Source: Oscillospiraceae bacterium
GTDB lineage: Bacteria > Bacillota > Clostridia > UBA1212 > SIG427
Reading direction: 5' to 3'
Length of the DNA stretch: 64,000 nucleotides
Assembly: GCA_015069135.1 (NCBI GenBank)
Contig: SVJE01000001.1
Span: 62,001-126,000 of the forward strand
Of this stretch, positions 41,766-50,418 are shown in pieces. The notes below the pieces were generated by a model. That model saw only the letters and a list, made by a program, of their open reading frames with translations. It made no database searches and had not been told where the DNA came from. Position 1 is the stretch's first letter. Each line of letters opens with the position of its first letter. The position numbers were made by a program, and so were the translations under genes.

Positions 41766-42248
41766 ATGAATAACGATTGTAATTGTTGCTGTGACGAAAG
41801 ATTCAGCAAATTAGATGCAGTTATTGAAAAGAATAAGTCCGTTCAGGGTTCTCTTATTCAGACAATGCATGAAGCGCAGGAAATTTTTGGATATCTGCCT
41901 ATTGAAGTGCAGAAGTTTATTTCCGAAAAGACAGGTGTACCGCTGGCAGAAATTTATGGTGTAGCTACTTTCTATACTCAGTTTTCTCTTAAACCAAAGG
42001 GTGAGTATAAGATTTCTGTTTGCTTAGGTACAGCATGTTATGTAAAGGGTGCAGATTTACTTCTGGACGAGCTTAAAAAAGCTCTTGATATTGATGTAGG
42101 TGACTGTACAGAAGACGGAAGATTTTCTCTTGAAGCTTGTCGTTGTATCGGTGCTTGCGGACTTGCTCCTGTATTCACTGTAAATGATGACGTTTACGGA
42201 AGATTGGTTCCGGAAGATGTTCCCGGTATTGTAGCTAAATATCGTTAA
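41766..42248 (+). CDS. hydC: Bifurcating hydrogenase subunit HydC (NuoE-like)
   Basis: A 160-residue thioredoxin-like 2Fe-2S protein of the NuoE family. The four cluster cysteines are in VCLGTACYVKGA and EACRCIGACGLAP, the usual C-X4-C ... C-X3-C arrangement. It passes electrons within the HydABC complex that oxidises NADH and reduced ferredoxin together to make H2. An unusual N-terminal cysteine-rich stretch (NDCNCCCDE) precedes the domain. A HATPase gene follows after 12 bases. Confidence 0.9.
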   Translation: MNNDCNCCCDERFSKLDAVIEKNKSVQGSLIQTMHEAQEIFGYLPIEVQKFISEKTGVPLAEIYGVATFYTQFSLKPKGEYKISVCLGTACYVKGADLLLDELKKALDIDVGDCTEDGRFSLEACRCIGACGLAPVFTVNDDVYGRLVPEDVPGIVAKYR

Positions 42249-42260
42249 TACAGAAATCTT

Positions 42261-42833
42261 ATGCTAAGAGATATTTCATTACATATTATGGATCTTACTC
42301 AGAATTCCATTCGTGCTAAGGCCACACTTGTTAATATTGATTTATTAACTGATGAAAAAGGCTTTCTTAATGTTTCTATTAAAGACAATGGCTGTGGTAT
42401 GAAACCGGAATTCCTGAAAGTGGTGACAGATCCTTTTACAACAGAAAGAACAACCAGAAAGGTGGGAATGGGAATACCTTTTTTCAAACTTTCTTGCGAG
42501 ACTGCCGATGGTAATTTCTTTATTGATTCTGTTGTGGATGAGGGTACTGTAATTTCAGGTTCTTTACGTTTGAACAGTATTGATCGTATCCCATTGGGTG
42601 ACCTGGGTGAAACAATTAAGTTTTTAATAATGTATGCACCGGATGTTCGTTATGTTCTGAAAATAAAATCTTGTAAAGATGAATTTATTTTAGATACTGA
42701 TGAAATAAAGGAAACTTTAGAAGATGTCTCAATATTACAGCAGGAAATTCTGGAATGGATTAAAGAATTTGTGAATGAAAATGTTTCAAATATTTTTGGA
42801 GGTGTAATAAATGAAGTCCTTGGAAGAACTTAA
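42261..42833 (+). CDS. HATPase-domain protein within the hydrogenase operon
   Basis: A 190-residue ATP-binding protein with DLTQNSIRAKA (N box, about 11-21), KDNGCGMKPEF (G1), and GMGIPFFK (G2). After the ATPase fold (about 1-110) comes an extra C-terminal domain (about 115-190) with no known motif. There is no phosphoacceptor histidine domain. Such histidine-kinase-like proteins recur in clostridial hydABC operons and are assumed to be regulatory. It overlaps the next gene by 23 bases. Confidence 0.8.
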   Translation: MLRDISLHIMDLTQNSIRAKATLVNIDLLTDEKGFLNVSIKDNGCGMKPEFLKVVTDPFTTERTTRKVGMGIPFFKLSCETADGNFFIDSVVDEGTVISGSLRLNSIDRIPLGDLGETIKFLIMYAPDVRYVLKIKSCKDEFILDTDEIKETLEDVSILQQEILEWIKEFVNENVSNIFGGVINEVLGRT

Positions 42834-43179
42834 GGCCTTAAAGGAAAAGGCAAAAGCAGAGATTCAGTTAAGGAATCAGGATACAGGTTTACGTGTTGTT
42901 GTAGGTATGGCTACATGTGGAATTGCAGCAGGTGCAAGACCTGTATTAAATGCCTTTATTGATGAGCTTAATAAGCGTAATATCAATAATGTATCAGTTA
43001 CTATGACAGGCTGTATCGGCATGTGCAGATTAGAACCTATCGTAGAGGTTATTGATCAGAATGATAATAAAGTTACTTATGTTAAAATGACTGCTGAAAA
43101 AGCAGCTAGAGTTGTTGCTGAGCACATTGTAAACGGCAATGTTGTTGCTGAATATACAGTGGGCGAAGAGTTGGAATAG
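42811..43179 (+). CDS. Thioredoxin-like (2Fe-2S) ferredoxin domain protein, HndB-like
   Basis: A 122-residue protein with an N-terminal helix and a thioredoxin-like ferredoxin fold: VGMATCGIAAGARPVL (Cys36) and MTGCIGMCRLEP (Cys68, Cys72). Only three cysteines occur, one fewer than the four that normally hold a 2Fe-2S cluster, so a cluster may be incomplete or need another ligand. HndB-like proteins accompany NADP-reducing hydrogenases. GGAGG lies upstream inside the HATPase gene. HydB follows after 20 bases. Confidence 0.8.
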   Translation: MKSLEELKALKEKAKAEIQLRNQDTGLRVVVGMATCGIAAGARPVLNAFIDELNKRNINNVSVTMTGCIGMCRLEPIVEVIDQNDNKVTYVKMTAEKAARVVAEHIVNGNVVAEYTVGEELE

Positions 43180-43199
43180 TAAATAAGGAGGAATGAATC

Positions 43200-44990
43200 A
43201 TGGAATTTTACAGAGCACATGTTCTTATCTGTGCAGGTACAGGTTGTACATCTTCAGGTTCAGCAACTTTGTTTACTGAATTTGAAAAATGTCTTCAGGA
43301 AGCAGGCATAGATAAAGAAGTTAAGCTTGTTAAAACAGGTTGTTTCGGCCTTTGTGCTGAGGGTCCTATTGTTGTTGTATACCCTGAAGGTGCAATGTAT
43401 TGTCGAGTTACAGCTGAAGACGTGACAGAAATTGTTACCGAACATCTTGTTAAGGGTAGAATTGTTTCCCGTCTTTTAGAGGGTGGAGCAAAGGATGATG
43501 TTAAAGCTGATGCCGGAGAAACAGAATTCTTCAAGAAGCAGACTCGTGTTGCATTACAGAACTGCGGTAGAATAAATCCTGAAGTCATTGATGAATATAT
43601 TGCTTATGACGGATATGCCGCTTTAGGTAAGGCTGTAACAGAAATGACACCTGAGCAGGTTATCCAGGTTATGTTGGATTCCGGTTTGAGAGGTCGTGGC
43701 GGTGCAGGTTTCCCTACAGGCAGAAAGTGGGATTTCGCAAGAAAGAGTCCTTCTGATAAGAAGTATGTTTGCTGTAATGCAGACGAAGGTGACCCGGGTG
43801 CATTCATGGATAGATCTATTCTTGAAGGTGACCCACACGTGGTATTGGAAGCTATGGCAATTGCAGGTTATGCAATTGGTTCTGATCAGGGTTATATTTA
43901 TGTAAGAGCTGAGTATCCAATTGCTGTTAATCGTCTTAAAATTGCTATAGAGCAGGCAAGAGAGTATGGCCTTTTAGGTAAGAATATCTTTGGAACAGAT
44001 TTCTCATTTGATATTGATATCAGACTTGGTGCAGGTGCTTTCGTTTGTGGTGAGGAAACTGCTCTTATGACAAGTATTGAGGGACATAGAGGTGAGCCAA
44101 GACCAAGACCACCATTCCCTGCAGTTAAGGGTCTTTTTGAGAAACCAACAATACTTAATAACGTTGAGACATATGCAAATATTCCTCAGATTATTCTTAA
44201 AGGTGCTGACTGGTTCAATACTATAGGTACAGAAAAGAGTAAGGGTACCAAAGTATTTGCAGTAGGTGGTAAGATTAAAAATACAGGTCTTGTTGAAATT
44301 CCAATGGGTACTACACTTAGAGAAATCGTTTATGATATCGGTGGTGGTATTCCTAACGGAAAGAAGTTCAAGGCTGCTCAGACAGGTGGTCCTTCCGGTG
44401 GTTGTATCCCTGCAAGCCTTATTGATACACCTATTGATTATGACTCACTTATTCAGATTGGTTCTATGATGGGTTCCGGTGGACTTATTGTAATGGACGA
44501 AGATACTTGTATGGTTGATATTGCTAAATTCTTCTTAGAGTTTACAGTGGATGAGTCCTGTGGTAAGTGTCCTCCTTGCCGTATCGGTACCAAGAGAATG
44601 CTTGAAATCCTTGAAAAGATTACAACAGGTAAGGGCGAACTTAAAGATATTGATGATCTTTACGAGTTGGCTGCCGGAATTAAGGCATCTGCTCTTTGTG
44701 GTTTGGGTCAGACAGCGCCTAACCCTGTATTAAGCACATTAAGATACTTTAAAGATGAGTACATTGCTCACGTGGTGGACAAGAAGTGTCCTGCCGGAGT
44801 ATGTAAAGCTCTTCTCCAATACAAGATTAAACCTGATCTTTGTAGAGGTTGTAGCCTTTGTGCTAAGAAGTGTCCTGTTAACTGTATCAATGGTCAGATT
44901 AAGAGCCCATTCGTTATTGATCAGGATAAATGTATTAAGTGCGGAACTTGTATGGACAGCTGTAAGTTTGGCGCAATTGTAAGAGAATAA
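43200..44990 (+). CDS. hydB: Bifurcating hydrogenase subunit HydB (NuoF-like)
   Basis: A 596-residue NAD(H)-binding flavoprotein. Domains: N-terminal thioredoxin-like 2Fe-2S (CAGTGCTSSGS, CFGLC; about 10-95), the FMN and NADH site (GRGGAGFPTGRKWDFA, NADEGDPGAFMDR; about 160-205), a SLBB-type segment, a 4Fe-4S motif (CGKCPPCRIGTKRM, about 455-468), and two C-terminal 4Fe-4S motifs (CRGCSLCAKKCP, CIKCGTCMDSCK; about 548-590). It contains the FMN thought to be the bifurcation site. A typical length for HydB/HndC. Confidence 0.95.
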   Translation: MEFYRAHVLICAGTGCTSSGSATLFTEFEKCLQEAGIDKEVKLVKTGCFGLCAEGPIVVVYPEGAMYCRVTAEDVTEIVTEHLVKGRIVSRLLEGGAKDDVKADAGETEFFKKQTRVALQNCGRINPEVIDEYIAYDGYAALGKAVTEMTPEQVIQVMLDSGLRGRGGAGFPTGRKWDFARKSPSDKKYVCCNADEGDPGAFMDRSILEGDPHVVLEAMAIAGYAIGSDQGYIYVRAEYPIAVNRLKIAIEQAREYGLLGKNIFGTDFSFDIDIRLGAGAFVCGEETALMTSIEGHRGEPRPRPPFPAVKGLFEKPTILNNVETYANIPQIILKGADWFNTIGTEKSKGTKVFAVGGKIKNTGLVEIPMGTTLREIVYDIGGGIPNGKKFKAAQTGGPSGGCIPASLIDTPIDYDSLIQIGSMMGSGGLIVMDEDTCMVDIAKFFLEFTVDESCGKCPPCRIGTKRMLEILEKITTGKGELKDIDDLYELAAGIKASALCGLGQTAPNPVLSTLRYFKDEYIAHVVDKKCPAGVCKALLQYKIKPDLCRGCSLCAKKCPVNCINGQIKSPFVIDQDKCIKCGTCMDSCKFGAIVRE

Positions 44991-45007
44991 TAAAGGAGGC
45001 GGGTAAA

Positions 45008-46759
45008 ATGAAAACAGTTAATATAACAATAGACGGTGTTTCTATGCAGGTGCCTGAAGGAATTACTATTCTTGAAGCTGCTAGAATGGCCGGAATCAAA
45101 ATACCAACATTATGCTTCCTGAAGGACATAAATGAAATTGGTGCCTGCAGAATGTGTGTTGTTGAAATTACAGGTGCAAGAGCATTACAGGCAGCTTGTG
45201 TATACCCTGTAGCAGAAGGTCTCGATATTAAGACAAACTCACCTGCAGTAAGAAGTGCAAGAAAGGTAACATTGGAACTTATTCTTTCTAACCACGAAAG
45301 AAAATGTTTAACATGTGTACGTTCTGAAAACTGTGAACTTCAGTCTTTAGCTAAAGACTTAGGTATTGAGGAAATAAGATATCAGGGCGAGCAGACAAAT
45401 CTTCCTATTGATGATTTGTCACCATCCATTGTTAGAAATCCTAACAAATGTATTCTTTGCCGTCGTTGTGTAAGTGTATGTAAGAAAATTCAGACTGTTG
45501 GTGTAATTGACACAATGGGCAGAGGTTTCTCTTCAACAGTTGGTAGTGCTTTTGGTATGCCATTAGTTGAAACTCCATGTGTAAACTGTGGTCAGTGTAT
45601 TGCAGTTTGTCCTGTAGGTGCTCTTACAGAAAAAAGCGATGTGGCTAAGGTTTGGGATGCTATTGCAGATAAGGAAAAACATGTTGTATTCCAGACAGCT
45701 CCTGCTGTGCGTTTTTCCATTGGTGAAGCATTTGGTATGCCAATTGGTTCACGTCCTACAGGTAAAATGGTTACAGCTATTAAGCGTCTTGGCGCTGATA
45801 AAGTATTTGATACAGATACAGCTGCTGACCTTACAATTATGGAAGAAGGAACAGAACTTCTTAACAGAATTAAAAATGGTGGTAAGTTGCCATTGATTAC
45901 TTCTTGTAGTCCTGGTTGGATTAAGTTCTGTGAGCACAACTTCCCGGACTTCCTGGATAATCTTTCTTCCTGTAAGTCTCCACATCAGATGTTCGGAGCA
46001 GTTCTTAAGACATACTATGCAAAACAGCAGGGTATTGATCCTAAAGATATTTATGTTGTTTCAGTAATGCCTTGTATAGCTAAGAAGTTTGAGGCGGGCA
46101 GACCTGAAATGAATGCATCAGGATATCCTGATGTTGATGTTGTTATCACAACAAGAGAGCTTGCAAGAATGATTAAGGAAGCAGGTATTGACTTCGATGC
46201 ACTTCCTGACAGTGATTTTGATGATCCTATGGGTAATGCATCCGGTGCAGGCGTTATCTTCGGTGCAACCGGTGGTGTTATGGAGGCTGCTCTTCGTACT
46301 GTTGCTGAAGTTGTTACAGGTAAGACACTTGATAATATCGAGTTTGACTGTGTAAGAGGTATTGAAGGTATTAAAGAAGCTTCTGTAGATCTTAACGGCA
46401 CTGAAGTTAAATTGGCTGTTGCAAGTGGTCTTGGTAATGCAAGAGCATTACTTGAGAAAATCCGTGCAGGTGAAGCTGATTACCACTTTATTGAAATCAT
46501 GGCTTGCCCAGGTGGATGCGTAAACGGTGGTGGTCAGATTATTCAGCCTTCACAGGTAAGAAGCTGGGTAGACTTAAGAGTTGAGAGAGCTAAAGCTACT
46601 TATGAAGAGGACAGAGATTTGCCAATCAGAAAATCTCACGAAAACCCATTTGTAAAGAAGCTGTATGATGAATACTACGGGGAACCGGGAAGTCATCAGG
46701 CTCATCACGACTTGCATACACACTATACAGCAAGAGATAACTATCCAGTAAAAGACTAA
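45008..46759 (+). CDS. hydA: [FeFe] hydrogenase catalytic subunit HydA (HndD-like)
   Basis: A 583-residue catalytic subunit. Order: N-terminal 2Fe-2S domain (CFLKDINEIGACRMC, about 37-51), a His-Cys 4Fe-4S motif (HERKCLTCVRSENC), two 4Fe-4S motifs (CILCRRCVSVCK, CVNCGQCIAVCP), and the H-cluster domain with all three signatures intact (TSCSPGW near 299, VMPCIAKK near 353, MACPGGCVNGGG near 498). It ends with a small-subunit-like tail (YYGEPGSHQAHH). It reduces protons to H2 with electrons from ferredoxin and NADH through HydBC. No maturation genes (hydE, hydF, hydG) are in the window. Confidence 0.96.
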   Translation: MKTVNITIDGVSMQVPEGITILEAARMAGIKIPTLCFLKDINEIGACRMCVVEITGARALQAACVYPVAEGLDIKTNSPAVRSARKVTLELILSNHERKCLTCVRSENCELQSLAKDLGIEEIRYQGEQTNLPIDDLSPSIVRNPNKCILCRRCVSVCKKIQTVGVIDTMGRGFSSTVGSAFGMPLVETPCVNCGQCIAVCPVGALTEKSDVAKVWDAIADKEKHVVFQTAPAVRFSIGEAFGMPIGSRPTGKMVTAIKRLGADKVFDTDTAADLTIMEEGTELLNRIKNGGKLPLITSCSPGWIKFCEHNFPDFLDNLSSCKSPHQMFGAVLKTYYAKQQGIDPKDIYVVSVMPCIAKKFEAGRPEMNASGYPDVDVVITTRELARMIKEAGIDFDALPDSDFDDPMGNASGAGVIFGATGGVMEAALRTVAEVVTGKTLDNIEFDCVRGIEGIKEASVDLNGTEVKLAVASGLGNARALLEKIRAGEADYHFIEIMACPGGCVNGGGQIIQPSQVRSWVDLRVERAKATYEEDRDLPIRKSHENPFVKKLYDEYYGEPGSHQAHHDLHTHYTARDNYPVKD

Positions 46760-46780
46760 TGATTAGTTTACAGATAATAA

Positions 46781-46814
46781 ATAAACCCGGCTTGGTTTTC
46801 CAAGCCGGGTTTAT
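46781..46814. terminator. Strong bidirectional terminator after hydA
   Basis: Perfect 15-base arms (ATAAACCCGGCTTGG and its complement) around a TTTT loop, flanked by A/T, between convergent genes. Confidence 0.92.
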
Positions 46815-46832
46815 TATATATTTATATTTATT

Positions 46833-47573
46833 TTATGTATCTATTTCTATGCGATAGCTTAAACTTTGACTGAATTCGGTAAATTCGACATCTTCATATG
46901 GTGAAGTAGTGTGCATTGTGATTTGTATACTGCCGCTTCTGCCTTCCGAATCTTTGAACTCATAACTGAGGGCTAAATAATCACTGTTTTGAGAATCTGT
47001 ATACCATATTGTTTTAGGTGCACCCAAAGTGTTTAATATGTCATTTAAGGATGAGTCTAAACCGATTGATCCGAAATATTTAGAGTCAGCATATTTACCA
47101 TCGATAAAAAGTTGCATTTCTTCACTCAGAGAAGTACTGCTGGATGGATTGTTAATATCTGTAGTTACCTGAGTTATAAGACAATCCTTAAGTGGTGCTG
47201 ATTTTTTACCTACTGTACCATACAGATAACAAGAAATTGATTTACCGGTTTCGTTTTCAAAAGTTACAGTGGTAAAACTGTACTTTCTGTTCATATCCAC
47301 ATCAGATACAGGGCGGTGATCGATTTCCGTAATGTTATATCCTGTATCAATAATTTCTGATACTTTAGCGGGCATAGTTATTGTTTTTCCGTTTAACTTA
47401 ATCTGGAAATTTTTTGGATTTTCTTTTAGATAAATATCATCGTTGTGATTGAGCTCGTAATAATAAATTTCTTCACCGGACACTTTTGTTGAATATTGTG
47501 ATAAATCAATTTTTTTAGAAAATTCTGTTTTGAATGATTCATAATCATATATTCGTTTCATTGGTTTAGTCAT
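46833..47573 (-). CDS. Extracytoplasmic-type protein of unknown function, cut off from its lipoprotein signal
   Basis: 246 residues from the first ATG after an in-frame TGA. I do not recognise the family. It has two beta-rich halves with a central DNTGY-like turn and no cysteines. The real gene probably begins at ATG 47636: AAAGGAG lies 8 bases before it, it overlaps the esterase stop (ATGA), and it encodes MKKTLIILLTLILLVHLSS directly before the TGA at 47577-47579, exactly where a lipobox cysteine is expected. As read, the mature domain would stay in the cytoplasm or not be made. A point mutation, sequencing error or recoding are the options. Confidence 0.6.
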   Translation of the reverse strand: MTKPMKRIYDYESFKTEFSKKIDLSQYSTKVSGEEIYYYELNHNDDIYLKENPKNFQIKLNGKTITMPAKVSEIIDTGYNITEIDHRPVSDVDMNRKYSFTTVTFENETGKSISCYLYGTVGKKSAPLKDCLITQVTTDINNPSSSTSLSEEMQLFIDGKYADSKYFGSIGLDSSLNDILNTLGAPKTIWYTDSQNSDYLALSYEFKDSEGRSGSIQITMHTTSPYEDVEFTEFSQSLSYRIEIDT

Positions 47574-47576
47574 ATT

Positions 47577-47636
47577 TCAAGAAGATAGGTGAACCAATAA
47601 AATAAGTGTTAATAAAATTATCAGTGTTTTTTTCAT
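47577..47636 (-). pseudogene. Lipoprotein signal peptide ending in TGA at the lipobox cysteine
   Basis: Nineteen codons, ATG 47636 to TCT 47580, encode a typical signal peptide with lipobox LSS followed by TGA (47579-47577) in place of a TGT or TGC cysteine codon. The frame continues without a break into the gene at 47573. Other genes here end in TGA, so it is a stop in this organism. No GC-rich selenocysteine-type hairpin is seen just after it. Confidence 0.75.
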
Positions 47637-48643
47637 AATGTGTGCTCCTTTTTTTCTAATATATTTTTTATTACAGGTTTAATTGCCTGGGCCATTCTGT
47701 AAAAGCCTAAATCATTAGGATGAATCATATCTATTGTACAAAGTTCTCTGTCTTTTTCACCAAAGAAAGTTTCGCCATCAACAAAGTAAACATTTTTATC
47801 TCCTGATTTCAATGCTTCTTTATATGTTTCTTTAATAATCTCACGTCTTATATTTCCTTCTTCATGAAAATCAAAATTAGGCATTGTAAGCATTACTACC
47901 GGGGTGTAAGGACGCTTACTTCTGAACTTATCGAAGAATGGCTTATGAGTTTTTTCTAAATGTTCTTTTGTTGGTGCGTTGTGGTCATAGTCATATATGA
48001 AAATTTCAGGATTTAATGAAGCAATATATTCTGCCATTATTTCTTCACCCATGGCAGCGCCTGAAAAACCAAAGTTATAGTAATCCAAATCAAAGTAGCG
48101 ACAGAGAAGAGCATTATATGCATTTGTTATGTTACAGCAACAGCCTCCTTCTGTTATAGATGATCCGTAGTAAAGGGCAGGGCCGTGTTTGTATGGCGTA
48201 GGTGGTAATATAACTGCATTATCAGGAAAAGTTATTTCTACATCTATAATCTCTTCGTTCCTTGGAAGCCATATAGTTACTTCTTCTAAACTGTCAGATT
48301 TTATAACTTTATTTGAAAATGTTTTAGTTGTGTAATTGGGAGGATAGACTGTTGCAACTAATTTTGATTCTGACCTTTTACCAACCATAACATGAGCTGA
48401 ATGACAGGCATAAATACTCATGCCTATATCAAAATTCAGAGTGGCAAAATGTATTGTTACTGTAAATTCAGAAGCATCAGTTATAAAGCCAACTCTTGCT
48501 CCGGGACAACGGCGACCCAAGAAATCAAGAGAAGGTATTTCATTCCTGATTTCTTCAGTAAGCCTGTGTATTTTACCGGTTTTTTTGAATAAAGGTGAAC
48601 CGGATATAACAAAAGGTTTTTCTTTGATACTGTATGTTTTCAT
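47633..48643 (-). CDS. SGNH/GDSL hydrolase (carbohydrate esterase-like)
   Basis: A 336-residue cytosolic-looking protein. The N-terminal beta-sandwich (about 1-160) is followed by an SGNH hydrolase fold with YYGSSITEGG (nucleophile Ser near 170), FGFSGAAMGEE (Gly block), DYDHNAPTKEH (Asn block), and DMIHPNDLGFYRMA (catalytic Asp/His near 312). This layout resembles CE2/CE3-like acetyl esterases and SGNH domains of deacetylases. No signal peptide is seen. It is divergent from the racemase-like gene and overlaps the interrupted lipoprotein gene by 4 bases, so the pair was co-translated. Confidence 0.82.
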   Translation of the reverse strand: MKTYSIKEKPFVISGSPLFKKTGKIHRLTEEIRNEIPSLDFLGRRCPGARVGFITDASEFTVTIHFATLNFDIGMSIYACHSAHVMVGKRSESKLVATVYPPNYTTKTFSNKVIKSDSLEEVTIWLPRNEEIIDVEITFPDNAVILPPTPYKHGPALYYGSSITEGGCCCNITNAYNALLCRYFDLDYYNFGFSGAAMGEEIMAEYIASLNPEIFIYDYDHNAPTKEHLEKTHKPFFDKFRSKRPYTPVVMLTMPNFDFHEEGNIRREIIKETYKEALKSGDKNVYFVDGETFFGEKDRELCTIDMIHPNDLGFYRMAQAIKPVIKNILEKKEHTL

Positions 48644-48727
48644 AATATCCTCCGCTTGTTTATTAATTATATCACTTATGCTATATTTGTGGTATACTTA
48701 TTAAAGCTTGAAATAAAGGAGCAAAAA

Positions 48728-49798
48728 ATGAACAAGTATATTTCTATATCAGAAAATGCAGTAAAAGAAAATATAAAGAACATTATGAAAAACGTGAGAA
48801 GTGAGATAATAGCTGTGGTAAAATGCAATGGCTATGGTCTCGGTATCAATAAAGCGATTGATTTATGGTATGAAAATGATGTTAGGTTTTTTGCTGTATC
48901 TCTCCCTCAGGAAGCTATAAGAATAAGAGAACTTGGATATGAAGATGTGGATATTCTTTTGTTGACACCGACTTATGATGAGAAGATTATTAAGAAATTA
49001 TACGATCTTAATGTTATTATGACAGTGTCTAGTCCTGAATGCGCGGCTAAAATTGCCTCCGTATGTCCTGCAGAGGTTCATGTGAAACTGGATGTAGGAA
49101 TGGGACGATTCGGGGTAAAAACAAGAGATTTTAACCGCATAATGGATATATACAAAACTGAAGGACTTAAGTTTACCGGAATATTTGCACATTTTCCTGT
49201 GGCATTTGGTGATGAAACTATAACCGCAAAACAACTTCTTGATTTTACCGGTATAGTTAAGAAACTTGAGGAACAGGGAATAGATGTTGGTTTAAGGCAT
49301 ATTGCAAATTCAGCAGCAGCTCTTCGGTTCCCTGAGACTAATTTGGATGCTGTTCGTGTGGGATCTGCTTTAGTGGGTCGTATGGTTTGCAAGACAAATT
49401 GTAAGCTTAACAAGATTGGTGTGTTAAAGGCTCAGGTAGCCGAGGTTTCACAGCTTGATCCGGGTGATACCACAGGCTACTCTATGGTTTACAAGGCTAA
49501 AAACAAGGTGAATACAGCTGTTGTTTCCGCTGGGTATACAGACGGTTGGGAAATGGAAAGATTTGTTCCTGCCATGAATTTTACCGATATTTTAAGGAAT
49601 ATGTACCATACAATGAAAAAGTGCAGGCTTCCACGTTTTGTTAAGTTTAAGGACAAGCGCCTGCCGATTCTTGGAAGAGTAGGCACTCAGTATACAGTTG
49701 TAGACAGAGGCAGCTCTGACATAAAACCCGGAGATTGGGTAGATATTGATGTTAATATTATGTTAGTGGATTCCGGTGTTGAGAGAAGATTTGAGTAA
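48728..49798 (+). CDS. Alanine racemase family PLP protein
   Basis: A 356-residue fold-type III PLP enzyme. The PLP lysine motif is AVVKCNGYGLG (about 28-38), with HIANSAAALRFPE (about 197-209), RVGSALVGR, and the second-base tyrosine region SAGYTDGW. The C-terminal alanine racemase motif GRVCMDQ is altered to GRVGTQY. It is shorter than typical Alr (370-390). It may racemise alanine or another amino acid; the altered C terminus leaves the substrate open. ATG 48728 follows AAAGGAG; an extended -10 (TGGTATACT) lies upstream. Confidence 0.82.
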   Translation: MNKYISISENAVKENIKNIMKNVRSEIIAVVKCNGYGLGINKAIDLWYENDVRFFAVSLPQEAIRIRELGYEDVDILLLTPTYDEKIIKKLYDLNVIMTVSSPECAAKIASVCPAEVHVKLDVGMGRFGVKTRDFNRIMDIYKTEGLKFTGIFAHFPVAFGDETITAKQLLDFTGIVKKLEEQGIDVGLRHIANSAAALRFPETNLDAVRVGSALVGRMVCKTNCKLNKIGVLKAQVAEVSQLDPGDTTGYSMVYKAKNKVNTAVVSAGYTDGWEMERFVPAMNFTDILRNMYHTMKKCRLPRFVKFKDKRLPILGRVGTQYTVVDRGSSDIKPGDWVDIDVNIMLVDSGVERRFE

Positions 49799-49830
49799 TA
49801 TAATGTAATGAGATAATAAGAGGTGTGAAT

Positions 49831-50418
49831 ATGAGTAAAAAAGAAATTAAACCTTCAACTATGCTAAATCCTGTTCCTGTTGTTATGGTATCTTCAGGTG
49901 ATATGGAAAAGTCAAATATTTTTACAGCTGCATGGACAGGTACGATTTGTTCTGAGCCACCTATGGTTTATGTTTCTATCAGAAAATCAAGATATTCTCA
50001 TGAAATTATTTCTGAGAAGGGTACTTATGTTATAAATATGGTTGGTAAGGATACTGTTAAGGCCTGTGATTTTTGTGGTGTAAAGTCCGGTCGTGATGTG
50101 GATAAATTTGCACATTTAGGTCTTACTAAAGAGGCAGGCCCTAAAACAGGTGTTCCTATGATTAAGGAATGTCCTGTAAATCTTGAGTGTAAGGTTACAC
50201 AGGTTTTGGAACTGGGTAGTCATGACATGTTTTTAGCAGAAGTTGTAGGGGTATATGTTGATGGTAAACTTATGGATGATAAGAATGCCATTGACCTTGT
50301 TAAAGCTCACCTTGTAGCTTATTCTCATGGCGAATATTTTGAACTTGGGGATTACAAAGGCTTTTTTGGATATTCTATTGCAGGGGAAGATGCTTTAAAA
50401 AGGAGATTGAGAAAATGA
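49831..50418 (+). CDS. Flavin reductase-like / FMN-binding split-barrel protein
   Basis: A 195-residue FMN-binding flavoredoxin-like protein. Typical segments: NPVPVVMVSSGDMEKSNIFT near the N terminus, PPMVYVSIRKSRYSHEII, and the cysteine-containing ACDFCGVKSGRDVDKFA (about 74-90). Relatives transfer electrons between ferredoxin or NAD(P)H and flavin. ATG 49831 is preferred to GTG 49825, which lies in the AGAGGTG ribosome binding site. Its stop overlaps the next gene (ATGA). Confidence 0.88.
   Translation: MSKKEIKPSTMLNPVPVVMVSSGDMEKSNIFTAAWTGTICSEPPMVYVSIRKSRYSHEIISEKGTYVINMVGKDTVKACDFCGVKSGRDVDKFAHLGLTKEAGPKTGVPMIKECPVNLECKVTQVLELGSHDMFLAEVVGVYVDGKLMDDKNAIDLVKAHLVAYSHGEYFELGDYKGFFGYSIAGEDALKRRLRK

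Noticed and set aside
47520..47579. Selenocysteine reading of the TGA at 47577-47579
   Set aside because: No stable GC-rich hairpin is visible in the 40-60 bases after the codon, and selenocysteine at a lipobox is not an established use. Left only as a remote option.
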